Source: Cyclobacterium plantarum (GTDB lineage Bacteria; Bacteroidota; Bacteroidia; Cytophagales; Cyclobacteriaceae). From it: a stretch of 64,000 nt of DNA. Positions 1 through 8,989 of this stretch are shown here, piece by piece. Numbering within the stretch: the stretch's first letter is position 1; every line of letters starts with the position of its first letter. Location of the stretch: assembly GCF_011290685.1 (NCBI RefSeq), contig NZ_JAANYN010000002.1:1-64000 (forward strand), given 5' to 3'. The position numbers were made by a program, and so were the translations under genes. Under the pieces are notes generated by a model. It did not search any database and was not told the origin of the DNA. It saw nothing but the letters and a program-made list of their open reading frames with translations.

Positions 1-72
1 GAAAACCTCATGAAAAGAATGGTAGAAAAACCACCATACCCTTACAAAGAATTTTATTTATCATACGCCTAG
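1..72 (+). CDS. 3' end of a truncated gene (unidentified)
   Basis: An open frame runs from the first base to a TAG stop at 70-72 and encodes 23 residues ending KEFYLSYA. The composition (mixed charged, aromatic and proline residues, no low-complexity bias) looks like the C-terminus of a real protein whose body lies left of the window. The fragment is too short to assign to a family. The following 215 bases up to the next gene are AT-rich and show nothing recognisable. Confidence 0.35.
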   Translation, partial: ENLMKRMVEKPPYPYKEFYLSYA

Positions 73-287
73 TTCAAAAATTTTATAAACTGATTGCCAA
101 TATATTTAAAACTTTCCTTTTTAAGTAAAGCTCAAAAATTGGGATCCTGGGAAATTAATTTGAAAATAGTTCTCCTTTATAAGGAAATTGACTAAGAATA
201 AATTTTGAATGGCAGTCTACCTCAAATTTTCCTTAAGTCAATGGTTAACTAAATAGAATCATTGATACGGACCATTTGATACCTAAC

Positions 288-740
288 CTATAAGCCAAAC
301 TGCCTCAAATGGTGATCAACATGCATCCATACCACGCGGCCCCAGTCCCTGGTATTTAACGGACCAAAATATGGATGGGGAGCCGAAAAAATTTTCCCTG
401 GTTTGGCAAACTCCAACAAACCGGTTTTAAAAAGTTCTTTTTCATTCTCAAATGCCTGGGTATTAATTTTCCCTCTGGTCTCAAACGGAGCTGCCGTTTT
501 GACATTTCTCGGAAAACCAGGAAGTACATGCAGTACTAAAAATTTCATGAATTTTTGTTTAAAAGTTCCCGGATTAACGGGTTTGTTCCAGGATAAAATC
601 CTCTGATTGGCCAAGTTACAATGGTGGAGCATTTCTGTAGCGTTCATCTTACCCCAGAAGGGCCGTTTGTCGGGAGACAAAGAATTTACACGTCTGATTA
701 ATTTGGTTATTTCAGTTTTATCCAGGACCGTTTGCCGCAT
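288..740 (-). CDS. DUF1569 family protein
   Basis: A 150-residue soluble protein with the DUF1569 (DinB-like fold) pattern: an N-terminal segment with SPDKRPFWGKMNATEMLHH, a central hydrophobic helix, and a C-terminal W-MHVDHHLRQFGL that supplies a His-rich motif. Related DinB-superfamily proteins use three His to hold a metal, but the reaction of DUF1569 proteins is not established. There is no signal peptide, so it is probably cytoplasmic. Its ATG lies 2 nt after the stop of the DUF1501 gene, so it is the last gene of a three-gene leftward operon with the Planctomycete-type cytochrome protein. No function beyond family membership can be given. Confidence 0.8.
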   Translation of the reverse strand: MRQTVLDKTEITKLIRRVNSLSPDKRPFWGKMNATEMLHHCNLANQRILSWNKPVNPGTFKQKFMKFLVLHVLPGFPRNVKTAAPFETRGKINTQAFENEKELFKTGLLEFAKPGKIFSAPHPYFGPLNTRDWGRVVWMHVDHHLRQFGL

Positions 741-742
741 CG

Positions 743-2182
743 CTATACCAAAACATCTTTGACCACATGACCATGCACATCTGTCAATCTAAAATCCCTG
801 CCCCCAAAGTGGTACGTAAGCATTTTGTGATCCACACCAAGCAAGTGCAGCATAGTAGCGTGCAGATCATGGATGGTGACCGGATTTTCGGCTACCCTAT
901 ACCCGTATTCATCTGTTTGTCCATAAATGGTACCTCCCCTGATCCCTGCTCCAGCCATCCACATACTGAAGGCTGAGGGATTGTGGTCCCGGCCATCCTG
1001 GCCCTGAGCAAAAGGGGTACGCCCAAATTCTCCGGTCCAAACTACGAGGGTTTCCTCCAGCAATCCTCTGGATTTCAGGTCTTTCAACAAGCCTGCAATG
1101 GGCTGGTCTACCGCATGCGCATTCCGCTCATGCCCATTCTTCAGGCCATGGTGTTGGTCCCAGCGATCGATACCAGCAAGGCTTGGGCAGGTCAATTCCA
1201 CAAACCTCACCCCTCTTTCTACCAATCTCCTGGCCATCAGGCATTGCGCACCATAATTTCGGGTATGGGGATCTTCATCATATAAGCCGTACAAATTCCG
1301 GGTAGCTTTTGTCTCGGATTGGAACTCAGTCAATTCAGGCACGGAAGACTGCATCTGATAGGCCAGTTCATAATTCCGGATCGCCGCTTCCAACTCATCC
1401 GATTTATCCCGGTTTCTTTGGTCCATCTGCTGGATAAAATCCAATTTTTTTCTTTGATGAGCGGAAAGGCTGCTGTCGGACTTGATATTGGCTACAGGGG
1501 TGTCACCTGTTTTCATGATGGAGGCCTGAAAGTCAGCAGGCAAAAATCCATTTTTAAAATTATCCACCCCTCCGGGAGGTACCAAACCTCCATCCAGGAC
1601 CACATATCCCGGCAAATTACTGTTTTCCGACCCCAAGCCGTAATTGACCCAGGCACCCATGCTTGGCCGACCCTGCAACCCGCTTCCCGTATGTAAAAAA
1701 TAATTTGCATTGGTATGTTCAGGAAAATTGGATACCATCGACCGGATCAGGGCCAAATCATCCACACAAGAGGCTATATGAGGAAAGAGTTCGCTCACTT
1801 CCATACCGGATTCACCATATCTTTTGAAAGCCCAGGGACTTTGAAGGATTTTTCCGTTATTGTTAAACTGAGTAGCATCTATCTTGAACTTTGGATCCTG
1901 TCCATTCTCCCTGGCCAGGCGGGGCTTGGGATCAAAGGAATCCACCTGAGAAACGCCACCATCCATATATAGAAAAATGATGTTTTTAGCTTTGGGCAAA
2001 TGGTGGGGAGCATGTGCCAATTTGGACAACAAATCCCGGGAACTTTTATCCGTGGATTTGCATGCAGATACAATGGAACCCATCATGCCCATCAAAGCCA
2101 TTGACCCAAATCCACACCTGCAGATTTCGAGCATCTTTCTGCGGCTAAGTGGCTGATTCATCAGGGGTTTATGCTTATTCAT
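743..2182 (-). CDS. DUF1501 domain-containing protein, probably exported
   Basis: 479 residues. The N-terminus has a twin-arginine-like motif (LSRRKMLEI, residues 13-21) and a glycine-rich hydrophobic stretch that ends near a Cys (VSACKS), so export is likely through Tat, perhaps with lipidation. The rest matches DUF1501, a sulfatase/alkaline-phosphatase-like fold: IIFLYMDGGVSQVDSFDPKP near residue 70, a FGRTPFAQGQDGRDHN segment near residue 390 and a terminal DLHATMLHLLG. Family knowledge: DUF1501 genes almost always follow PSCyt/DUF1553 genes, as here with a 4-nt gap to the upstream gene. The substrate is unknown. Inference: it works with its neighbour on a secreted or envelope substrate. 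Confidence 0.88.
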   Translation of the reverse strand: MNKHKPLMNQPLSRRKMLEICRCGFGSMALMGMMGSIVSACKSTDKSSRDLLSKLAHAPHHLPKAKNIIFLYMDGGVSQVDSFDPKPRLARENGQDPKFKIDATQFNNNGKILQSPWAFKRYGESGMEVSELFPHIASCVDDLALIRSMVSNFPEHTNANYFLHTGSGLQGRPSMGAWVNYGLGSENSNLPGYVVLDGGLVPPGGVDNFKNGFLPADFQASIMKTGDTPVANIKSDSSLSAHQRKKLDFIQQMDQRNRDKSDELEAAIRNYELAYQMQSSVPELTEFQSETKATRNLYGLYDEDPHTRNYGAQCLMARRLVERGVRFVELTCPSLAGIDRWDQHHGLKNGHERNAHAVDQPIAGLLKDLKSRGLLEETLVVWTGEFGRTPFAQGQDGRDHNPSAFSMWMAGAGIRGGTIYGQTDEYGYRVAENPVTIHDLHATMLHLLGVDHKMLTYHFGGRDFRLTDVHGHVVKDVLV

Positions 2183-2186
2183 GGGA

Positions 2187-5100
2187 TTACATTAAGTAGA
2201 TAAATGATTTCATATTGAACAGTGCATGGCAATACTCCTTCCAAACCTGAACTTGTTTTTCTTCGGCCGAAATACCTTCAGCTGATTCCAGTGAAAGTTC
2301 AATTTCACCAATAAATGCCAGGCCCTCTTCCCGTTCAAAATCGGAAGCAGGCCGGGCAAAAGCCCGCAGGTAAGCTTCATTAATCCGTTGCTCCGGATTT
2401 GATCCAGTTGCCGAAACCAGGTTTTTTGCCATTACTTCTGCCTGTTCGGCTACAAAAGGGTCGTTCATTAAAAAAAGAGACTGCGCCGGGACATTGGTCA
2501 CGTCACGTTTTCCAAAAGTGGTAAAAGGAGTAGGCCGGTCAAAAGCAGTCATCATCCTGTCCAGAAAGTTCCTCCTGACCTCAAGATAAATGGACCTGCG
2601 GCCTGCTCCATCCAAAGGACCGGATTTCCCCGGTCTTCCCCTACCCTGCATAAAGGATGTTAAATATACGGGTACTGGCGGTCCGTAAAGGGTAGTGTCC
2701 AAGGCTCCCGATGCCGATAGCATGGCGTCTCTTATGGCTTCCGCCTCCAAACGTCTTACCGGATAACGGGCCAAATAATAATTATCAGGGTCTTCGATAC
2801 TGTCTGTTGCCCGTGTACTCCTTTGGAAGGCCGATGTCATGACCAGGGACTTTATCATTTTCTTTACTGACCAGTTTTCTTCCTTAAATTTTATGGCAAG
2901 GAAATCAAGCAATTCAGGATGGCTGGGAAGTTTACCCTGCAGCCCAAAATTGTCCACTGTCTCCACAAGCCCCCTCCCAAACACATGGTGCCACAGCCGA
3001 TTCACCATCACCCTTGCCGTCAAAGGATTTTGAGCATCAAGAATCGTTGCTGTCATTTCGATTCTTCCGCTTCCTCTTCCTTCAATAGGTTCCTGCCATT
3101 CCAATATTTCCGAAAGAAAATTCCTTTCAACAACCTGGTTTTCTGTATCTAAATGATTACCCCTTTTAAATACGGGGCTTTCTCTGGCAAAACCATCTGT
3201 TACCCCCTGAAAAAATAAAGTGTCTTTAACGGAAGCAAGGAGGAGGTCCTTTCTCAAGATCAATTGACGTAATTCCGGAAAATCAATTACTAATTCACCG
3301 CTTGATATCTTTTCGTTGAGTTCGGCCACTTCTGCTGCTGTACTTTTTCCAGCCTGCCAGTTGCCGACCATGCCGGAAAGGGAATATGCAGGTCGTTTGC
3401 TATCCAGTGCAGGTTCATACCAGGATTCATCATAAGCGATGGCATAAGCTGCTTCGATATAGGCGTCCTGATCTTGTTGGTATTGATGGCGTACGTAGCT
3501 GCCAGGCAGTATCTCCAAATAGGCTTCGTGCCCCTGCCAATCCCCTACGTCAAAAACGTAATTTTTCCATTCCTCTTCATTTACTTTTTGATCAAGCCCA
3601 CCATAAATCGGATAACTGATCAATTGAAAATTATCCATGACAAGGCGTATACTTGCCCCCTTTCCTCTTGCCCTTACACCCAAATACTTGTGGTTTAATT
3701 TAAAATCAGGGGAACGAAGTGCTCCGAATATTCCTGTCCCATATTTCCGGCTTGATGCCATTCCCAATTGCAAACCAGATATTTCCCGGGTTTTCTTCTG
3801 CACCATTGGGTCCCCTAGCGTGGTCGTCTGCCCAAAAGCCCAACCATCGGGCATCCAACCCTGAAAATCCTGTCCCCTAAAATCACCCAATACCTTAACA
3901 AAGGCAGCAGCTTTACTTTCTCCTGCGGGTTGATGATCATTTACCAAAAACGCCGGTACGGAATCCTGCGTTTCTGTGTCCCAGGAGGTAGCCAGCATTT
4001 CCTTGATTTGGCTTTTTATCCGCTGGACTTCTTTAATTTGAGTGGCCTTTTTTTGGGTATCCCCTAAAGGAACAGGGCTAAAACGGGTACTACCCAAAAT
4101 CCCGTACATGGCATAGTAATCCGAAGTCGGAATGGGGTCAAACTTGTGGTCGTGACACCTTGCGCAGGCGACGGTAAGTCCCTGAAAACTTTTCCCGATC
4201 ACATCAATCATGTTGTCAATGCGATCGGCTTCATCTTTTTTGGTATCCACGGGACTGTGGGTTCCCTCTGTCATGGTCAAAAACAGGGTACCTAAGACAG
4301 ATTCATTCTGGCCGGACTCGGGATCCAGCCTCGGTGCCGGCATCAGGTCTCCCATCAAATGCTCTTTCACCATTTGGTCGTAGGGCAAATCCGCATTGAA
4401 AGCCCGGATCAAATAATCCCTGTACCTCCATGCGCCCTGTATGGCAAAATCAAATTCATGCCCTTTGGTTTCTGCATAGCGGACCACATCCATCCAGTGG
4501 CTGGCCCATTTTTCTCCATAAGCAGGACTATCCAGGTAATGGTCCACCATTCGTTCATAGGCATCCGGCCTACTATCCGAAACAAATGCCTTGATGGTTT
4601 CCGGGTCAGGGGGCAACCCTGTCAACACAAAAGACAGTCTTTTGAGCAAGGTGTATTTATCCGCTATTTCGCTGACCTCCAGTCCCATGCCCTGAATTTT
4701 TTCATTGATAAATTCATCTATACGCTGATGGGTAGCTGTATTAGTAGATACCCGCTCAGATTGAGCGGGTATAAAAGACCAGTGCGGCTGGTAATCTGCT
4801 CCCTGATTGATCCATTTTTTCAACAATTCGATCTCCTTCTCAGTCAACTCCATTTTGGATGAAGGTGGAGGCATTCTCAGTTCAGGGTCATTTTGGGTAA
4901 TGCGGTCCAGCAAAGCACTCTTGGACACAGATCCGGGTACAATGGCTGCATGTCCACTTTCTAAAAGTTTGGTTGCCCCTTCTGCCAGATCCAGCCGCAA
5001 TCCCGCCTCCCTGCTGCTGGGATCCGGCCCATGGCACAAATAACATTTTTGTACCAAAATGGGCTTAATATGGAAATTGAAGTCCACCTGGGCAGGGATC

Positions 5101-5237
5101 TCCTCCTTCAATTGATTTGGTTGACAGGAAAAATATACCAACAGTCCTGTGCATAAAATCAAAGTCAGACCAAAGACCTGCATCCACTTCTTCCATATAA
5201 CATACAATAACATACCCTTCAAAACGAATTGAAACAC
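2187..5237 (-). CDS. Planctomycete-type cytochrome c / DUF1549 / DUF1553 lipoprotein
   Basis: About 1016 residues from the longest start. In-frame ATGs at 5213 and 5183 give a more usual signal peptide. A lipobox ends at Cys38 (VYFSC). Domains in order: PSCyt1 with haem-type CYLCH (C65, C68, H69) and a following RLD segment; DUF1549/PSCyt2 from about residue 165 with SHWMDVVRYAET and a second haem-like CARCH near 358; a lectin-like beta-rich middle (about 430-620); and DUF1553 (about 700-1000) with NPLTARVMVNRLWHHVFGRG. It is the first gene of an operon with DUF1501 and DUF1569 genes. Families of this kind are abundant in Planctomycetes and Verrucomicrobia and occur in polysaccharide-degrading Bacteroidota. 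The redox role is inferred only from the CxxCH motifs. Confidence 0.9.
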   Translation of the reverse strand: MFQFVLKGMLLYVIWKKWMQVFGLTLILCTGLLVYFSCQPNQLKEEIPAQVDFNFHIKPILVQKCYLCHGPDPSSREAGLRLDLAEGATKLLESGHAAIVPGSVSKSALLDRITQNDPELRMPPPSSKMELTEKEIELLKKWINQGADYQPHWSFIPAQSERVSTNTATHQRIDEFINEKIQGMGLEVSEIADKYTLLKRLSFVLTGLPPDPETIKAFVSDSRPDAYERMVDHYLDSPAYGEKWASHWMDVVRYAETKGHEFDFAIQGAWRYRDYLIRAFNADLPYDQMVKEHLMGDLMPAPRLDPESGQNESVLGTLFLTMTEGTHSPVDTKKDEADRIDNMIDVIGKSFQGLTVACARCHDHKFDPIPTSDYYAMYGILGSTRFSPVPLGDTQKKATQIKEVQRIKSQIKEMLATSWDTETQDSVPAFLVNDHQPAGESKAAAFVKVLGDFRGQDFQGWMPDGWAFGQTTTLGDPMVQKKTREISGLQLGMASSRKYGTGIFGALRSPDFKLNHKYLGVRARGKGASIRLVMDNFQLISYPIYGGLDQKVNEEEWKNYVFDVGDWQGHEAYLEILPGSYVRHQYQQDQDAYIEAAYAIAYDESWYEPALDSKRPAYSLSGMVGNWQAGKSTAAEVAELNEKISSGELVIDFPELRQLILRKDLLLASVKDTLFFQGVTDGFARESPVFKRGNHLDTENQVVERNFLSEILEWQEPIEGRGSGRIEMTATILDAQNPLTARVMVNRLWHHVFGRGLVETVDNFGLQGKLPSHPELLDFLAIKFKEENWSVKKMIKSLVMTSAFQRSTRATDSIEDPDNYYLARYPVRRLEAEAIRDAMLSASGALDTTLYGPPVPVYLTSFMQGRGRPGKSGPLDGAGRRSIYLEVRRNFLDRMMTAFDRPTPFTTFGKRDVTNVPAQSLFLMNDPFVAEQAEVMAKNLVSATGSNPEQRINEAYLRAFARPASDFEREEGLAFIGEIELSLESAEGISAEEKQVQVWKEYCHALFNMKSFIYLM
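4748..4772. repeat. perfect inverted repeat inside the PSCyt coding region
   Basis: ATACCCGCTCA and its exact reverse complement are separated by GAT (11-bp arms, 3-nt loop). It lies in codons for an IPAQSERVS segment of the linker after PSCyt1. It could fold as a strong mRNA hairpin. It may be a small mobile hairpin insertion or chance. Confidence 0.6.
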
Positions 5238-5795
5238 TTTATTTTAAATTTAGTGATATTAACAACAATTTCAATAACCATAGCTAAAAATTTAAACAAT
5301 TGGTTAGATTTATCCCTTTAAGGCAATGGTACAAAATCTCTCATTCCGGTAACCTTTTGAGTGTAGTTATTATCTTGACTTAAATTACCATTCAACCAAA
5401 TAAATTATAAAAGCTATATTTAATTCACTTTTATTTATTTTTTACTTTTTTTTAATAAAAAAAATACAATAAAAATAATTATTTTTAAAGGGCTGTTGCC
5501 CTAATTTCCAAAACATATTTCGAAAGATGCTCCCAATCGGGCATCCCATTTAAAATCCTAAATTTTTCTTATAATTTTTAAAAAATTAAATTCTGTGTTT
5601 TACTTATTTATTGCATAATAAAAATATAATTTTTTATCGCAACCCATTATTATATTAATGAAACCGATTGCATTGTCTATAAAATATCCTTATGTTAGGC
5701 GATTATTGGCTTGGATAGGAATATTTTTCAAGCTGATATACAGGGTCAAAAGCCTGAAAACAAAACAATTATTCATTAATTCTAACCCAAAAAAA
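5238..5795. promoter_or_regulatory. AT-rich divergent promoter region
   Basis: This region separates the leftward PSCyt operon from the rightward SusC gene. It is strongly AT-rich, with long A/T runs at 5400-5480 and 5570-5640. Short hairpins occur near 5489-5502 (AGGGC/GCCCT) and 5526-5545 (GATGC/GCATC). A LacI-type half-palindromic site lies at 5659-5672. No clear TAnnTTTG-type promoter could be fixed by eye. Confidence 0.5.
5659..5672. promoter_or_regulatory. putative LacI/cre-type operator upstream of SusC
   Basis: TGAAACCGATTGCA agrees with 13 of the 14 positions of the LacI/GalR-family (cre-like) pattern TGWNANCGNTNWCA and is centred on CG. It coincides with the first possible ATG of the SusC frame. 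This is easier to understand if the gene starts further down, at 5796. The binding regulator is unknown. Confidence 0.35.
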
Positions 5796-8700
5796 ATGAA
5801 AGAATGCTTACAAATGTCAGGCGTCAAAGGGATAGGCCATTTAGGTCTTGGTCTTTGTCTCAGCCTGTTGTTTGCCGCAAACACTTTTGCGGCAAACATG
5901 GCTAAAAATGAGCCATTTGAGAAGCCCCGGGAGGAAACCCGCCTTTTGGCGAATCCCAGGGCGGAAGACGTTACCGTATCGGGTGTGGTCACCGATGAAT
6001 CCGGCGAAGGAATTCCGGGCGTTACTGTTTTTATAGCCGGAACCGGAACAGGCACTGTGACGGACATTGATGGCAGTTATTCCTTGTCGGTACCAGAAGG
6101 GGCGGATTTGACCTTTTCCTATGTTGGATTTGTATCACAAACTATAACCGTAGGAAACCAATCCGAAATCAATGTCACACTTCTAATGGATACCGCTTCT
6201 CTGGAAGAGGTGGTCGTCATTGGTTATGGTACGGCAAGGAAAAGAGATTTAACCGGAGCGGTTTCTTCTGTTACCGCTACCCGGCTGGAAAATGAAAACC
6301 CCAATTCAGTACAGGATGTACTTCGGGGTAACATTGCCGGTCTGAATGTTGGTTTGAATACGGATGCAAAAGGTGGTGGTAGCCTGGAAGTGAGGGGTAG
6401 AACTTCACTCAATGCCGGGTCAAGTCCGCTAATCGTATTGGATGGGGCCATTTATTATGGGCAGTTAGCGGATATCAACCCAAATGATATCGAAAGCATC
6501 GATGTGCTGAAAGATGCCAGCTCGGCGGCTGTGTTTGGAGCAAAAGCGGCCAACGGGGTTGTGTTGGTCAACACCAAAAAGGGAGCTTTAGGCAAACCTC
6601 AGGTTAAAATCAATACCAACTGGGGAATGGCTACCATGGCCAAAAATGAGCCTGTTTACGGTCCTCAGGGCTTTTTGTCCTGGAGGGAAGATGTGATGGA
6701 AAGTATCAACGCCGGAGGATTCGAACCTTACCGCTTTTCCAATCCCAACACCCTCCCTTCTGACATTTCTTTGGAAACCTGGTTGAATTATGACGGTTCT
6801 GATGGCGACCCGGAAACAGTCTGGTTGCAAAGACTGAACATGCAACCTCTGGAAATAGCCAACTACAAAGCGGGGGAAAGTGTAAATTGGTACAATATGA
6901 TGTTTCAGAATGGCCTGCGCCAGGATCATACTGTCAGCCTTTCTGGTAGAAGTGAAGACTTTAGGTATTATTGGTCCATGGGTTACCTGGACAACGAAGG
7001 GCTTGTCGTTGGGGATAAATTTACTACCGTCAGAAGCCGGTTCAACATAGAGGGGAATGTCAACGAATGGTTAACCGTAGGAATGAACACCCAATTTGCG
7101 GACAGGGATGAAAGCCAGATCCCTGTAAACTGGGGAGATATGACCAACCTATCTCCATGGGGTGAACCATTTCTTGAAGATGGTGTCAGTCTGAGGTTCA
7201 GGCCAAATGAAGAGGTAAGTGGTGGTCGCCATCCTTATTATACACCCAGCTTTACCGATCGCCTGCAAAAGGAAACCACCATCAACTCTACCCTATTTGC
7301 AGCTATAGAACTGCCCTTTGGTATCAAGTTCAGAACGAATTTCACTCCCAGGTATGAATTCTATGAGCGATACAACCATGAAATGGCTGCCCATCAGGAT
7401 TTTGAAAACATGGGCGGAAGGGCCAGCAGGCAACAAAGAAAAGTGTATTTCTGGCAGGTGGATAATATCCTGAGCTGGAATAAAAATTTCAACAACATCC
7501 ATAATTTCGATGTGACACTTTTGGCTAATGCGGAAAAATTCCAGAGTTGGGACAATTCCATGCAAAATGTTGGTTTCGAGCCACATGACCGATTGGGTTA
7601 CCACAATATCGGCGCGGGTATCAATCCCATCATTTCAAGCAATGATCAGCAGCATACCGCCGATGCATTGATGGGAAGGGTGATTTATACCTTATCCGAC
7701 AAATACATCACCACCCTTTCCGTTAGAAGGGATGGATATTCTGCCTTTGGCCAAAGTAATCCAAGAGCTACCTTTACTTCAGCGGCTTTTGGCTGGGTAT
7801 TTACGGATGAAGACTTCGTCAATATTCCCTGGCTTGACTATGGTAAGTTAAGGGCTTCATGGGGAGTAAATGGTAACCGGGACATAGGTCGCTATGCGGC
7901 CCTGTCGGATTTGCAGACCGGAAAATACTTCTACCAAAGACCCAGTGGGGAATTGTATTTTGTCAGCCAGTTGTATGTAAACACCATGCAAAATGCAAAC
8001 CTGCGCTGGGAAAAAACCACTTCCACCAACCTGGGACTGGATTTCTCCTTGTTCAACAGTATACTGGATGGTACCATTGAAGTATATGACATGTCCACCA
8101 CTGACCTTTTGGTAGAAAGAAGTCTTCCGGATATTCTGGGATTTAATTTTGTGTATGACAACCTGGGTGAAGTAAGAAACCGGGGTGTCGAAGTCAGCTT
8201 AAACAGCCTCTTGGTAAACCGCTCCAATGTGACCTGGCGGACCAGCCTTAATTTCCAAATGAACCGTAACCGCATTGTCAGCCTATACGGTGACCTGGAT
8301 GAGAATGGGGAAGAATTGGACGATATCGGTAACCGTTGGTTTATAGACCGGGCCATAGATGCTGTATGGGATTACAAAACCGATGGCATTTGGCAAACGC
8401 CCGAAGCCGATGAGGCCAGCGATTATGGGGTAAAGCCAGGCGATTTTAAAATCGAAGATGTCAATGAAGACGGATTATACACCAATGCCGACAGGCAGTT
8501 TCTGGGATTCTCTGAACCCAGGTCAAGGTGGAGTTGGAGAAATGAATTTAAAATTTGGAAAAATTTTGATGTATCCTTCATGATGTATGCCTATTTGGGC
8601 CATATTGGAACTTTTAACCAGAGGAAAAACCGACAAGGCTTTCTGGACCGATCCAATTCCTATATTCTTCCTTATTGGACCGAGGAAAATCCCAGCAATG

Positions 8701-8963
8701 AATGGGCTAGATTGTATTCCAGTGAAGGCGGTGCCGGCGGATTCAATGTGTACCAAAGCAGGTCTTTCGTAAGGTTGGAAAATATTTCCATGGCCTATAC
8801 AGTTCCTCAAACCATTCTGGAAAGGGCAAAAATTGAGAATTTAAGGCTGTACATGAATGTTCGCAACGTTGGCTTTTACGCCCCTGAAATGAACTTCTGG
8901 GACCCAGAGTCTGGCGGACCAACCCCAAGGATTTTTACCCTGGGACTTGATTTGACGCTTTAA
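5796..8963 (+). CDS. SusC/RagA-family TonB-dependent outer-membrane receptor
   Basis: About 1055 residues from the ATG at 5796. The frame can be extended to an ATG at 5658. I prefer 5796 because it is followed by a standard signal peptide (LGLGLCLSLLFAANTFA) and because 5658 sits in an operator-like palindrome. The mature protein starts with a carboxypeptidase-like beta-sandwich (VSGVVTDESGEGIPGVTV to FSYVGF). The TonB plug follows (VVVIGYGTARKRDLTGAVSS, then DVLKDASSAAVFGAKAANGVVLV), then a long beta-barrel ending in an aromatic-rich TLGLDLTL. These proteins import glycans with a SusD lid. The next gene is SusD. Substrate unknown; the nearby uronate genes suggest an acidic glycan such as pectin or another uronan (inference). 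Confidence 0.95.
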   Translation: MKECLQMSGVKGIGHLGLGLCLSLLFAANTFAANMAKNEPFEKPREETRLLANPRAEDVTVSGVVTDESGEGIPGVTVFIAGTGTGTVTDIDGSYSLSVPEGADLTFSYVGFVSQTITVGNQSEINVTLLMDTASLEEVVVIGYGTARKRDLTGAVSSVTATRLENENPNSVQDVLRGNIAGLNVGLNTDAKGGGSLEVRGRTSLNAGSSPLIVLDGAIYYGQLADINPNDIESIDVLKDASSAAVFGAKAANGVVLVNTKKGALGKPQVKINTNWGMATMAKNEPVYGPQGFLSWREDVMESINAGGFEPYRFSNPNTLPSDISLETWLNYDGSDGDPETVWLQRLNMQPLEIANYKAGESVNWYNMMFQNGLRQDHTVSLSGRSEDFRYYWSMGYLDNEGLVVGDKFTTVRSRFNIEGNVNEWLTVGMNTQFADRDESQIPVNWGDMTNLSPWGEPFLEDGVSLRFRPNEEVSGGRHPYYTPSFTDRLQKETTINSTLFAAIELPFGIKFRTNFTPRYEFYERYNHEMAAHQDFENMGGRASRQQRKVYFWQVDNILSWNKNFNNIHNFDVTLLANAEKFQSWDNSMQNVGFEPHDRLGYHNIGAGINPIISSNDQQHTADALMGRVIYTLSDKYITTLSVRRDGYSAFGQSNPRATFTSAAFGWVFTDEDFVNIPWLDYGKLRASWGVNGNRDIGRYAALSDLQTGKYFYQRPSGELYFVSQLYVNTMQNANLRWEKTTSTNLGLDFSLFNSILDGTIEVYDMSTTDLLVERSLPDILGFNFVYDNLGEVRNRGVEVSLNSLLVNRSNVTWRTSLNFQMNRNRIVSLYGDLDENGEELDDIGNRWFIDRAIDAVWDYKTDGIWQTPEADEASDYGVKPGDFKIEDVNEDGLYTNADRQFLGFSEPRSRWSWRNEFKIWKNFDVSFMMYAYLGHIGTFNQRKNRQGFLDRSNSYILPYWTEENPSNEWARLYSSEGGAGGFNVYQSRSFVRLENISMAYTVPQTILERAKIENLRLYMNVRNVGFYAPEMNFWDPESGGPTPRIFTLGLDLTL

Positions 8964-8989
8964 TGGTTGACTATTTAAAAGAATTAATC

